From: CAZRQL01 sp964602415 | GTDB taxonomy: Bacteria > Bacteroidota > Bacteroidia > Cytophagales > Flammeovirgaceae | DNA length: 64,000 bases | Direction of reading: 5' to 3' | Assembly: GCA_964602415.1 (NCBI GenBank) | Contig: CAZRQL010000019.1 | Coordinates: forward strand, 5,736-69,735 | Shown: positions 8,290-16,317 of the stretch, piece by piece | How the letters are laid out: every line of letters begins with the position of its first letter | Numbering within the stretch: position 1 is the first letter of the stretch | Translations under genes and position numbers: made by a program | Notes under the pieces: generated by a model | Database searches by the model: none | The model's input: the letters and a program-made list of their open reading frames with translations, nothing else | What the model was told of the DNA's origin: nothing

Positions 8290-9057
8290 CTAGTTTTTTA
8301 AATCAAAAATATCAATACATTGACTGTAGGCAATTATAGCAATATATTTGTCCTGAAAAACTTCGTGATATTTACCATTTCCACGCGACATATAGATTCT
8401 ATATTGTTTTCCAACTACAAATTCTTGCAAATCTTGACTTGAAATGTGAAGTTGGCCTGTATCAGGCACTTTTTTAGAGAACAGCAACTTTGGGGTAAAT
8501 TCACTGTAAATCCATATAACCACAGGATTTTGGTTGGAGCTATCAGCATTCCATGTCAAATCAAAGCCTGTTGATTTTGATGTGATTCCGGAGTATTCAA
8601 ATTGGATTGTATCTGGGACGTAGAGATCGCTTACGAATGGATAAAAATTTGATGAAGGCGGTAAACTAAAGGTAACATTTGTTTTAAATAACCCATTATA
8701 TTGGTTATAATATGTTTCATTTCGGCAATATGAACTGTATGTAGATTGTGGAGCTATGTAACTATTTGCTTGCAAACTATCACCGGCACAAATAAAATGC
8801 GATGCGCCTTTATTTGCGTTGATGCTGGTCGAATGGAAAACGCCACTTAAATCTACTGCACTACTGCCTCCGATTTTTGCTCGCCATGTTCTCAATTGAA
8901 CTAACCCATACACACTATCCGGTTCAGCCATTCCATTTAACATCCCTAAAGGATAACCAGGGTTTTCACGCTTGTCAGGTTTTACTGAGTTTTCGGATTT
9001 GTTGCAGCCAAATAAGCTAAAAATTAAAAAAGAACAAAGCAAAATGATTTTATACAT
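8290..9057 (-). CDS. Hypothetical AT-rich lipoprotein
   Basis: 255 residues, family not recognised. The N-terminus MYKIILLCSFLIFSLFGCNKS is a lipoprotein signal peptide with Cys18. The rest is predicted mainly beta, with several Tyr-rich segments (SYIAPQSTYSSYCRNETYYN) and no catalytic motif that I can see. The gene looks more AT-rich than its neighbours. It is the second gene of a two-gene cassette with the 9092-9592 lipoprotein gene (34 bp apart), and the cassette is enclosed by two identical 91-bp repeats. That suggests acquisition or recombination as a unit. Confidence 0.75.
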   Translation of the reverse strand: MYKIILLCSFLIFSLFGCNKSENSVKPDKRENPGYPLGMLNGMAEPDSVYGLVQLRTWRAKIGGSSAVDLSGVFHSTSINANKGASHFICAGDSLQANSYIAPQSTYSSYCRNETYYNQYNGLFKTNVTFSLPPSSNFYPFVSDLYVPDTIQFEYSGITSKSTGFDLTWNADSSNQNPVVIWIYSEFTPKLLFSKKVPDTGQLHISSQDLQEFVVGKQYRIYMSRGNGKYHEVFQDKYIAIIAYSQCIDIFDLKN

Positions 9058-9091
9058 AAAAATTAAATTTAGTTTGATTCAAAAGATAAAA

Positions 9092-9592
9092 TTAATTACA
9101 ATTACAGACACAACTCACGCGCCTCCCATTGGGTATAAGTATTTCCCCACCATTACCTTGAAACGGTGTTGCACCGAAGAATGAGGGCTTGCCCTTCCAA
9201 CCATTTTCTTGACACCTATTGCTGGCAAAACCACAGAAGCAGTTTTCACAGTTTTTGGCTCTAAGAGTAATTTCAACTACGGTGTGTCCATGCACTGGTA
9301 ACTGTACATTAAATGTCCCATCAGGATTTATGTTAGGTCTCTGTTCGTCGCCCCAATACTTGGGGTCGTCATAAACACTTTCTGCAAATTTAACAGCAAT
9401 ATAACAATCATAGTCACTGAAATCAGGAGTGGAACATGGCTCTGTTGCCGCTAAGAGAAGTAATCTTACTTTACCTACCATGGTGTTGCCCGGCGTTGGC
9501 GGTGGGGGCGGATTGGTTTTATACCTGGAACAACCTGCAAGCAGATAAATTGCTTGAGCAAGAATTAATGATACAAAAAGTAATTTTTTCAT
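9092..9592 (-). CDS. Hypothetical Cys-rich lipoprotein
   Basis: 166 residues. The signal peptide ends with the lipobox LLAGC (Cys21), followed by a proline tether (NPPPPPTPG) and a small beta-rich domain. The second half has clustered cysteines (CENCFC, NRCQENG, CVCNCN at the C-terminus), which suggests disulfides or metal binding in the periplasm or on the surface. No family recognised. It is the first gene of the repeat-flanked cassette. Three tandem 14-bp repeats lie in its presumed 5' untranslated region. Confidence 0.75.
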   Translation of the reverse strand: MKKLLFVSLILAQAIYLLAGCSRYKTNPPPPPTPGNTMVGKVRLLLLAATEPCSTPDFSDYDCYIAVKFAESVYDDPKYWGDEQRPNINPDGTFNVQLPVHGHTVVEITLRAKNCENCFCGFASNRCQENGWKGKPSFFGATPFQGNGGEILIPNGRRVSCVCNCN

Positions 9593-9602
9593 TTCGATAA
9601 AT

Positions 9603-9644
9603 AAATTTTCATGAACAAATTTTCATGAACAAATTTTCATGAAC
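9603..9644 (+). repeat. Three tandem 14-bp repeats upstream of the Cys-rich lipoprotein gene
   Basis: AAATTTTCATGAAC occurs three times head to tail, followed by a degenerate AAATTGTTAAC. Each junction contains the palindrome TTCATGAA. The block starts 10 bp before the start codon of the minus-strand lipoprotein gene, so it would lie in the leader or the promoter. Confidence 0.9.
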
Positions 9645-9723
9645 AAATTGTTAACAAATATAATATATTGATAATTAGTTATTTGTAAGCATTGCTATCA
9701 AATTTATGATATACTTATTATGG

Positions 9724-9750
9724 CTTAGGTATGAGCCTTTGATACCTAAG
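9724..9750. repeat. Inverted repeat between the lipoprotein cassette and rnpA
   Basis: CTTAGGTAT and ATACCTAAG form a 9-bp stem with a 9-nt loop. It lies between the lipoprotein promoter region and repeat copy 2. No T-run follows on either strand, so its role is unclear. Confidence 0.6.
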
Positions 9751-9761
9751 GCATCAGTTTA

Positions 9762-9852
9762 TCTCGGATTACGCAATAAAAATTTCCCTTTACAAAAACC
9801 TTACAAGTTTCCGTAAAGGGAGTCGTAAATACCGACTTCTATCTATTGAGTA
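9762..9852 (+). repeat. 91-bp direct repeat, copy 2
   Basis: Same sequence and orientation as 8154-8244. It ends 8 bp before the stop codon of rnpA, so it sits just downstream of that essential gene. The two starts are 1608 bp apart. Confidence 0.93.
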
Positions 9853-9860
9853 ATGCGGGT

Positions 9861-10226
9861 CTATTTCAACTCCAACTTAGAGAGCAAAGACATAACCGCC
9901 TTTTCTATCTGCGGCATATTGGGCAGTTGTTTGTCAATGTATATCAAGGCTACTGCTTGAAGATGAGTAAGTTGAAAAGCCGAATAATTTTTGCGGTAGG
10001 CTTCGCGGGTGAGTCTTTTGATTCGGTTGCGATGAACAGCTCTTTTGAAATTCCTTTTGGATACACTAATCAAAATCTCAGGCGATTGGGCGGAGTCGAG
10101 TGGCTCTTGGACACGCAAAAATAAGACTTTGAAAGGAAACTGAAACTCAGACTCTCCCGAAGTAAACAATTGTTTGATGATTTTAAAATTTTTTAAACGA
10201 AGCCTTTTTGGGAAAGTATGCTGCAT
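9861..10226 (-). CDS. rnpA: Ribonuclease P protein component
   Basis: 121 residues, a normal length. RnpA binds the catalytic RNase P RNA and helps position the 5' leader of pre-tRNA. The N-terminus has the family motif RLRLKNFKIIKQLF, and the central basic RNR helix is KRNFKRAVHRNRIKRLTREAYR. A TAGCTTTG -7 box lies at 10249-10256 on the minus strand. rpmH is not adjacent. ftsE diverges upstream, and the 91-bp repeat copy 2 follows the stop codon. Confidence 0.95.
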   Translation of the reverse strand: MQHTFPKRLRLKNFKIIKQLFTSGESEFQFPFKVLFLRVQEPLDSAQSPEILISVSKRNFKRAVHRNRIKRLTREAYRKNYSAFQLTHLQAVALIYIDKQLPNMPQIEKAVMSLLSKLELK

Positions 10227-10248
10227 AAATATTCAATCGTTCCAGACA

Positions 10249-10256
10249 CAAAGCTA
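10249..10256 (-). promoter_or_regulatory. -7 box of rnpA
   Basis: TAGCTTTG on the minus strand matches TAnnTTTG and ends 22 nt upstream of the rnpA ATG. No clear TTG -33 box is seen at the expected spacing. Confidence 0.5.
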
Positions 10257-10327
10257 ATTTTTCCTTGATTTGTAATGAGAAATAGATTGCTCGGGCAAAA
10301 TTTTCTATCAAGTGGGCAAGCCAAATT

Positions 10328-10360
10328 TTTGCAAATCATGCCGACAACAATTTACCTTTG
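10328..10360 (+). promoter_or_regulatory. Promoter of ftsE
   Basis: TTTG (10328-10331) and TACCTTTG (10353-10360) are separated by 21 nt. The start codon is 17 nt further on, leaving a leader of about 11 nt. Confidence 0.65.
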
Positions 10361-10377
10361 CAAAAAGCTAAATCTTT

Positions 10378-11076
10378 ATGCCTGAATTGGTAGTGAGTTT
10401 GCGTTCTGTTTCGCTGAGTCTGGGAGAACAAACCATCCTGAGTCAAGTCAATTTTGATATTGAGCAAGGCGAGTTTGTTTACCTCATTGGCAAAACGGGC
10501 AGCGGCAAAACCACCTTGCTAAGGCTCTTGTACGCTGATTTGCAGCCCGATGAAGGCAGCGCAATTGTAGCGGGGTTTCAGATTTCCAAAATCAAACCTG
10601 CCAATATTCCCTTTTTACGCAGAAAACTGGGCGTTGTTTTTCAGCAATACGAGTTGCTCAAAGACCGCAGCATAGAGGCCAATCTGGAGTTTGTGCTTCA
10701 GGCTTTAGGCTCTCCGAAAAAGAGTAGCAACTTGGAGCGTGTGCACGCCGCCCTTGCAGAAGTGGGACTGGCAGAAGCGGCCAAAAAGTTCCCCCACCAA
10801 CTCTCAGGCGGTGAGCAGCAAAGAGTTGCCATAGCCCGTGCCCTGCTCAGTGAGCCTGTGTTGCTGATTGCAGACGAACCCACAGGCAACTTAGACCCTG
10901 CCGTTGCCCAAGAGATACACGACCTTTTTATCAAAATCAATGCTTCCGGCACGGCTGTACTGCTGGCTACCCACAACCACAATTTTTTGAAAAGACACCC
11001 TGCCCGGGTACTGTTTTGCAGCGACAAAACCATCAAAGGCATTGATAGAGACGAACTCATAGCTCGTTTGGGCTGA
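10378..11076 (+). CDS. ftsE: FtsE-like ABC transporter ATP-binding protein
   Basis: 232 residues with a single ABC ATPase domain: Walker A GKTGSGKTT (residues 38-46), Q-loop VVFQQYELL, signature LSGGEQQRVAIARAL (from about 142) and Walker B LLIADEPTGNLDP, with the switch His in LLATHNH. The short length, lack of extensions and overall pattern fit FtsE, the ATPase that with membrane partner FtsX controls peptidoglycan hydrolysis at division. ftsX is not adjacent here, so a MacB/LolD-type role is the main alternative. It converges on lysC with 3 bp between stop codons. Confidence 0.82.
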   Translation: MPELVVSLRSVSLSLGEQTILSQVNFDIEQGEFVYLIGKTGSGKTTLLRLLYADLQPDEGSAIVAGFQISKIKPANIPFLRRKLGVVFQQYELLKDRSIEANLEFVLQALGSPKKSSNLERVHAALAEVGLAEAAKKFPHQLSGGEQQRVAIARALLSEPVLLIADEPTGNLDPAVAQEIHDLFIKINASGTAVLLATHNHNFLKRHPARVLFCSDKTIKGIDRDELIARLG

Positions 11077-11079
11077 TGA

Positions 11080-12366
11080 TTAGGCTTTGCTGGCCACAAA
11101 TTTTTCGTCTTTTTTCACCACCAATTGCCATTTGTTCGGATCGCAGACCTCCAACAAAGGCTGGTACTTAGAAACAGTCTGGTTGATGTCCAGCGTCTCG
11201 TAGTTCATAATGGTCAAAATCTCCAAACCGGTTATTACGTCAATTTTATACTCGTCTTGCATGGCTTTGGCTATTTTTTTGAGCAGACTTTCGCTTTCGT
11301 CCATGACGACCCTAAAAGTGAAGGCGGAGGTGGCCATCATGGAAAAATTGGCGCCCACTGCCCTGAGGTAGTTGATGATTTCGTTGAGGCGGTCGCGGTT
11401 CAAATCAGTGAGGTCTTCAATAGTAAAACTCACGATACACTGGCCTTGCTTGAAGATAAAAGCTGGCTCTTGTGCCCCTTCGAGGGTGTCTTCGATGCAA
11501 GTACCATCTTTTTGAGGCTCTATAAATGAGCGTACATAAAGAGGTATTTGTTTGTCCAACAAGGGTTTGATGGTTTTTGGGTGGATGACTGTTGCGCCGT
11601 AGTAGGTCATTTCGGCAGCTTGACGGTAGCTCAGGCGAGAAAAGAGCTTGGCATCGCTGAGTCGGCGGGGATCGGCGTTGAGGATGCCGGGCACGTCTTT
11701 CCATATAGTAACCGATTCGGCATCAAGACAATAAGCAAAAATAGCAGCACTGTAATCAGAGCCTTCACGCCCCAGCGTTGTGGTCTTGTTCCCAACCGTA
11801 CTGGCTATAAATCCTTGAGTTACTACTACTTGCTCTTCCAAAATTTTAGGTATATCGCCTTTGATGAGTTTGCGGGAGAGTTTGAAGTCCACCTTGCCTT
11901 GTCGCCACTGCTCATCGGTCTGTATGTAGCGGCGGGCATCAAGCCACTGCGTAGGTATGCCCCTGTAATTGAGGTAAAAAGCTATGATATGAGTGGACAA
12001 AATCTCACCATAACAGATGATTTGGTCGTAGTACATATCAGGCTTTTTGGGCTTTACCGACAGCTCGGCCTCCAGTTTGAAAAAAAGTTTGTCAAGGGTA
12101 TCAAAAATCTCATGCCTATCGCCGGAAAACAATTCCAAGGCTATCTGCTCATGGTAATCTTTCAGAGATTTTACCAACGGTTTGGTAGATTTTCCTTTTA
12201 AAGCCATTCTCCAGATTTCCTCCAATCGATTGGTCGTTTTGCCCATGGCAGAAACCACTACCAAAGGGATAATCCCTTTTTCATAGTAACTACCTATGAT
12301 TGAGGACATATTGGAAACCGCATCGGCATCTTTGACAGAAGCCCCTCCAAATTTGAATACTTTCAT
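11080..12366 (-). CDS. lysC: Aspartate kinase
   Basis: 428 residues from the ATG at 12366. Aspartate kinase phosphorylates aspartate in the first step to lysine, threonine and methionine. The N-terminal motif KFGGAS is present, then LVVSAMGKTTNRL, TTLGREGSDYSAA (nucleotide and aspartate contacts) and EMTYYGATVIHPKTI. Two ACT-like regulatory segments follow (about residues 300-370 and 375-420), so feedback inhibition is expected. No fused homoserine dehydrogenase domain is present. It is transcribed alone; a TAGATTTG -7 box lies 18 nt upstream. Confidence 0.94.
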   Translation of the reverse strand: MKVFKFGGASVKDADAVSNMSSIIGSYYEKGIIPLVVVSAMGKTTNRLEEIWRMALKGKSTKPLVKSLKDYHEQIALELFSGDRHEIFDTLDKLFFKLEAELSVKPKKPDMYYDQIICYGEILSTHIIAFYLNYRGIPTQWLDARRYIQTDEQWRQGKVDFKLSRKLIKGDIPKILEEQVVVTQGFIASTVGNKTTTLGREGSDYSAAIFAYCLDAESVTIWKDVPGILNADPRRLSDAKLFSRLSYRQAAEMTYYGATVIHPKTIKPLLDKQIPLYVRSFIEPQKDGTCIEDTLEGAQEPAFIFKQGQCIVSFTIEDLTDLNRDRLNEIINYLRAVGANFSMMATSAFTFRVVMDESESLLKKIAKAMQDEYKIDVITGLEILTIMNYETLDINQTVSKYQPLLEVCDPNKWQLVVKKDEKFVASKA

Positions 12367-12384
12367 TGAGTCGTTTGTTTGCCG

Positions 12385-12392
12385 CAAATCTA
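12385..12392 (-). promoter_or_regulatory. -7 box of lysC
   Basis: TAGATTTG on the minus strand matches TAnnTTTG, 18 nt before the lysC start codon. No convincing -33 TTG. Confidence 0.5.
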
Positions 12393-12500
12393 ATTTGTAA
12401 GCCTTAAAAGATTGGCACTGACAAAAAATGAAGAAAAAAATTTAACCTGCGTACAACCCTAACCACCATTGCCAAGTAATAGAACAAAACCTTAATAATT

Positions 12501-13178
12501 ATGAGAAAAACAATGGTGTTTGTGGCAGCAATCCTCCTGATGGGAGCAAGTGCTTGCAATCTGATTAAAGACCTGATGCCTGAAAGGCCGGGCAACGGCA
12601 ACCGTCCCAATCCCGGTACGCCGCCACCGCCGCCACCTGCCGAGTGCGAGTTGGAAGGCAAATTGGTCAAAATGTGCGGCAGAGGGGTATTTGGGGAACT
12701 TTGGATACAAGACCGTAAATCAGGAACTCTATTGAAGCCTGTTCGTATGGATTCAAACATAATCCTTCCTGCCGTTGTGCTGACAGAAGGCACGCTGGTT
12801 CGCTACCAAGCCCGCCGCATCGAAAAAACCCGCTGTGAGAGAGCCGAAGGCTTCGCTGTCCATATCTCGTGCTTTGGCATCGTATCGCTCAACCCCACCC
12901 CTCCCCCCACCAACAAACCTCCACGCAGACAAATGGCAAGAGGGCGATTGGTGAAAAAATGCGCAGACAGTGTCATAGGGGGCGATCTATGGATCGCAAT
13001 AGAGAGAAACAACGGCAGAGAAGTGCTGCAACCGCTGAAATCGTCAAACCCGTTGCCAAGAATCCGCTTTCAAGAGGGTGACAACGTCAAAGTTGAGTTT
13101 GAAGAGGTTGGCCGCCCCCAGTGCGACCCCAATATGAAAAGCGCAGCCATCGTCATACATGAAATTGCTAAAATATAA
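12501..13178 (+). CDS. Lipoprotein with an internally duplicated domain
   Basis: 225 residues. The signal peptide ends LMGASAC (lipobox Cys19), followed by a proline-rich tether with six consecutive prolines. The mature part is two copies of one unit of about 75 residues: EGKLVKMCGRGVFGELWIQD near residue 50 and RGRLVKKCADSVIGGDLWIA near residue 145. Each continues with LLKP/VLQPLK, a central ..EG..V... segment and a terminal cysteine and beta-strand. The paired Cys in each copy suggests one disulfide per unit. No family recognised. It is an outer-membrane lipoprotein by prediction. A strong terminator follows at 13196. Confidence 0.8.
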   Translation: MRKTMVFVAAILLMGASACNLIKDLMPERPGNGNRPNPGTPPPPPPAECELEGKLVKMCGRGVFGELWIQDRKSGTLLKPVRMDSNIILPAVVLTEGTLVRYQARRIEKTRCERAEGFAVHISCFGIVSLNPTPPPTNKPPRRQMARGRLVKKCADSVIGGDLWIAIERNNGREVLQPLKSSNPLPRIRFQEGDNVKVEFEEVGRPQCDPNMKSAAIVIHEIAKI

Positions 13179-13195
13179 AATTGTTAGCTGTTGAG

Positions 13196-13227
13196 TAAGG
13201 CTTTCCTACATAGGAAAGCCTTTTTTT
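13196..13227 (+). terminator. Intrinsic terminator after the duplicated-domain lipoprotein gene
   Basis: AAGGCTTTCCTA-ca-TAGGAAAGCC followed by seven T, about 18 bp after the stop codon. The hairpin also covers the last codons of the convergent gene ending at 13206. Confidence 0.9.
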
Positions 13228-13757
13228 ATGGTGGCAGACACATCAAAATTCAAACTGTCCAGCAATACGACCTTTTTGGTGCTTTTGACTTGATAGGAAA
13301 CTATCTTCTGATTCTCAAATTGGTATTCCATGCTCCTGCGAATGAAAAACAAAGGGTTTTGAGTGGCAAACTCAGCCTTCAAGCCCAATAGCTCACCTTC
13401 AGGACTTTGGTTGATTTGTAAAAAGCGAACGGGATAAGATGACTTGAGAGCCGAATAAGTTGTCGTAAAACCCTCTTTTTGGATGGCATAATTGCCTAAA
13501 AAACTCGGTTTATTGATATTACAAGCCTTGAGCATGAGCAATTCATCGCGCCAAAAGGCGGTATCGGTATTGTCCTTAACAAAAGAAGTAGTCTGATTGG
13601 ACATTTTTATGGTCTTTTCAACTGTTGCGCCTTGCATAAGGCGGGATAGCTGTTGGCAAATCAACTCTACATCAAAATAACCAGCTTCGTACTTTATGGC
13701 TGATTTTTGGACACAACCCAACAATAAGATTATGGCTAAAAAGCGTATTTTCTTCAT
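13206..13757 (-). CDS. Hypothetical lipoprotein
   Basis: 183 residues from the ATG at 13757, where MKKIRFLAIILLLGCVQKS gives a clean lipobox (LLLGC, Cys15); the in-frame extension upstream lacks this feature. The body is a mixed alpha/beta domain without recognised motifs. A single-Cys segment, LLMLKACNINKPSFLGNY, is its most distinctive part. It follows the nucleoside transporter gene by 40 bp and ends the minus-strand run that begins at 16739. Its 3' end is inside the convergent terminator hairpin. Confidence 0.72.
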   Translation of the reverse strand: MKKIRFLAIILLLGCVQKSAIKYEAGYFDVELICQQLSRLMQGATVEKTIKMSNQTTSFVKDNTDTAFWRDELLMLKACNINKPSFLGNYAIQKEGFTTTYSALKSSYPVRFLQINQSPEGELLGLKAEFATQNPLFFIRRSMEYQFENQKIVSYQVKSTKKVVLLDSLNFDVSATIKKGFPM

Positions 13758-13797
13758 AAAAAATTTTATATCCATACTTTTGCAATGACAAGACAAC

Positions 13798-15087
13798 TCA
13801 CAAAATAATTGAGGCCACCGCCGCCGTCATCAGACAAGCCATAGAGCCTGCCAGCAGTGCCCGCAGTCCCAACTTAGAAAGATTGCGCTTTTGTTCGGGT
13901 GCCAATGCCCCAATCCCCCCAATCTGTATGCCCACAGACGCAAAATTGGCAAAGCCACACAAAGCATAAGTGGCTATCAACTGAGTGCGCGGCTGAAGAT
14001 TCATGGCAGGGATTTGGCTGTAAGCATAAAACTCGTTGATGACTACTTTCTGCCCCAGCAGTTGCCCCATTTGGAGAACATCTTGCTCCGGTATTGCCAA
14101 AAGCCAGGCAAAAGGAGAAAAAATCAGCCCCAGCAAATAGCTCAAGTTAAAGCCTTCAAAAACGCCGTTGGTTGAGTCCTTGATGCTTTGATTCCAGTTT
14201 CCGCAATCAGCTATCAAATTGCAAAGCTGGTTGAGGCCGTCGGTAGCGGCAATCATCAAGCCGTTTAGCATATAAACCAATGAAGTAAAAACCAACAACA
14301 TAGCCCCCACATTGATGGCCAACTTGATGCCGTCCGCTGTGCCATTGGCTATGGCTTCGAGCAAGTTGGAGGCTTGATAAGTACGCATAGAGGGAGGCTC
14401 GTTTTCTGTGGGCAACGTCTGTGGCAAAAGAATCTTTGCACAAACCACCGCTGCGGGAGCAGAAATAACAGAAGCCGCCAGCAAATGAGTGGCAAAGTAC
14501 TGCTGCAAAGCCTCATCAGTTCCGCCCAAAAAACCGATATAAGCCGCATAGACCCCGCCGGCTATGGTGGCCATCCCGCCGCTCATCAAACAAAGCAGTT
14601 CCGAAGGAGTCATCTTTGCCAAATAAGGCCGTATCATCAAAGGAGCTTCTGTCTGACCCACAAAAATATTGGCCGACACCGCCAAACTCTCCGCACCCGT
14701 CAAACCCAAACTGCGCTTCAACACCCAAGAAAATACATCTATCACCCGTTGCAATACCCCCCAATAAAAAAGCATAGAAGAAACCGCCGAAAAAAATATG
14801 ATGCTGGGCAATACCCTAAAAGCCACTATGTAGCCAAAATTATCGCTTGCCAAGTCTCCAAACACAAACTTTGCGCCCTCTTGGCTGTGTTTTAGAATCA
14901 GCGAAAAAAAACCGGCAACGGCGGAAAAAATTTCCTTGAAAAAGGGGAATTTCAAAATCAAAAATGCGCCGATAAACTGCAAGGCAATCCCTATCATCAC
15001 CAACCTCCAATCAATTGATTTGCGGTTAGAAGAGAGCAAATAGAGCACAAAAACAAAAACAAAAATTGCGAGAATGGCTTTGAACAT
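13798..15087 (-). CDS. nupC: NupC/CNT-family concentrative nucleoside transporter
   Basis: 429 residues, about ten hydrophobic segments. It carries CNT hallmarks: a hydrophobic N-terminal domain, FRVLPSIIFFSAVSSMLFYWG, GQTEAPLMIRPYL (nucleoside/sodium site in helical hairpin 1) and LMSGGMATIAGGVYAAYI, with the C-terminal TYALCGFANFASVGIQIGGIG block. CNT proteins import nucleosides with sodium or protons across the inner membrane. It is cotranscribed with mgsA, 74 bp upstream. The exact nucleoside preference cannot be read from the sequence. Confidence 0.9.
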   Translation of the reverse strand: MFKAILAIFVFVFVLYLLSSNRKSIDWRLVMIGIALQFIGAFLILKFPFFKEIFSAVAGFFSLILKHSQEGAKFVFGDLASDNFGYIVAFRVLPSIIFFSAVSSMLFYWGVLQRVIDVFSWVLKRSLGLTGAESLAVSANIFVGQTEAPLMIRPYLAKMTPSELLCLMSGGMATIAGGVYAAYIGFLGGTDEALQQYFATHLLAASVISAPAAVVCAKILLPQTLPTENEPPSMRTYQASNLLEAIANGTADGIKLAINVGAMLLVFTSLVYMLNGLMIAATDGLNQLCNLIADCGNWNQSIKDSTNGVFEGFNLSYLLGLIFSPFAWLLAIPEQDVLQMGQLLGQKVVINEFYAYSQIPAMNLQPRTQLIATYALCGFANFASVGIQIGGIGALAPEQKRNLSKLGLRALLAGSMACLMTAAVASIIL

Positions 15088-15161
15088 GAGGCAAAGGAAA
15101 CAGAAATTTTAAGAAATCCTACGCAAGCCTCTCAAAGCAGACCCAAGCGGTCAATTATGGA

Positions 15162-15587
15162 CTACACGTTCCTTTTGATGTACAAGTCAAAATCAGGCAC
15201 TTTCGGTTGGTATCCGTTGTGCATATTTTGGGAAGTAATCAAAAAATCGGCTGAAGCCACATTGCAGGCAAAAGGCAAATTCCAGACTACCGCTATCCTG
15301 AGCAAGGCTTTGACATCAGGGTCGTGGGGCTGAGGAGCCAATGGATCCCAAAAGAAAAAGAGCATATCTACTTTGCCTTCGGCTATCATGGCCCCTATCT
15401 GCTGGTCGCCACCCAAAGGCCCGCTTTGCAACCTAACAACCTGAAGCTGAGTTTGCTCGGCAATTAGTTTACCCGTTGTGCCGGTGGCATAGAGTTCAAA
15501 CTCTTTCAAAACAGCTATGTGTTTTTTGACCCATTCGACCATCTCAACTTTTTTGTGGTCGTGGGCTACCAATACAATTCTTTTCAT
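15162..15587 (-). CDS. mgsA: Methylglyoxal synthase
   Basis: 141 residues from the ATG at 15587. It converts dihydroxyacetone phosphate to methylglyoxal and phosphate, a bypass of lower glycolysis used when phosphate is short. Family residues are visible: VAHDHKK (His9/Asp10), ATGTTGK phosphate loop, SGPLGGDQQIGAMI with catalytic Asp61, and DPLAPQPHDPDVKALLR. The 5' end overlaps the plsC gene by 44 bp, so translation is coupled. Confidence 0.95.
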   Translation of the reverse strand: MKRIVLVAHDHKKVEMVEWVKKHIAVLKEFELYATGTTGKLIAEQTQLQVVRLQSGPLGGDQQIGAMIAEGKVDMLFFFWDPLAPQPHDPDVKALLRIAVVWNLPFACNVASADFLITSQNMHNGYQPKVPDFDLYIKRNV

Positions 15588-16317
15588 GGTTTTGAATTTG
15601 GGAAATAAGTTCAGCTTCAATAATTTGGGCAACGGATTGTTTGAGTGGTTCTATGTCATCTTCGGTGAGGTGGGCAGTCGGTATGGGGGCATGAAAAACA
15701 ATCCGAGCCGGCATACGGTACATAAGTCCCTGATAAGCAAATAAAATTTTCCAATTGTCCAACAGGCTCACAGGCACAATCGGTGCTCCGGTTTGTATGG
15801 CTATTTTGAAAGCTCCATCTTTGAACCGCCCCAATGCAGGGGCTTCGGGGTTTTTCATGGTGGCTTCGGGAAAAATCACCAAACTATACCCCATTTTTAT
15901 GGTCTCTATGCCTTGCCGGAGGCTCTGCAAACTGCTTTTCAAACTTTCTCTTTCTACGCTGATATGCAATTTTTTGAACATATAACCAAAAATAGGTATT
16001 TTGGTCAGTGAGGCTTTACCCATAAAAACTATGTGCCTGTCCACACAAGCCCCAATGAGCGGAATATCCAAAAAAGAAGTATGATTGGCCACATAAATGA
16101 CAGTACCTTTGGGAATGGGGGCTTTTTGTGTCATGCGAATGGGCAAAAAAGCCCAACTAAATGCAAAATAGCCCCATATTTTATTGAGATAAAATGCATA
16201 ATGATGCTTTTTTTTATCGTAAAGTATCAATAAAAAAAAAGGAAACAACAATAAAAAAAAGGCAAAAAACCCTACCACAGCATAGATTGCATAACACCTT
16301 GCAAGGATTTTTTTCAT
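15544..16317 (-). CDS. plsC: 1-acyl-sn-glycerol-3-phosphate acyltransferase
   Basis: 257 residues. PlsC acylates lysophosphatidic acid to phosphatidic acid at the inner membrane. The N-terminus has a long hydrophobic anchor (residues about 8-33). The catalytic HX4D motif is NHTSFLD (H79, D84), and the substrate motif FPEATMKNP (normally FPEGTR) follows near residue 150, with PIVPVS further on. The start ATG overlaps the stop of the META-domain gene (ATGA), and the 3' end overlaps mgsA by 44 bp. Confidence 0.92.
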   Translation of the reverse strand: MKKILARCYAIYAVVGFFAFFLLLFPFFLLILYDKKKHHYAFYLNKIWGYFAFSWAFLPIRMTQKAPIPKGTVIYVANHTSFLDIPLIGACVDRHIVFMGKASLTKIPIFGYMFKKLHISVERESLKSSLQSLRQGIETIKMGYSLVIFPEATMKNPEAPALGRFKDGAFKIAIQTGAPIVPVSLLDNWKILFAYQGLMYRMPARIVFHAPIPTAHLTEDDIEPLKQSVAQIIEAELISQIQNHEKNCIGSPRPQKS

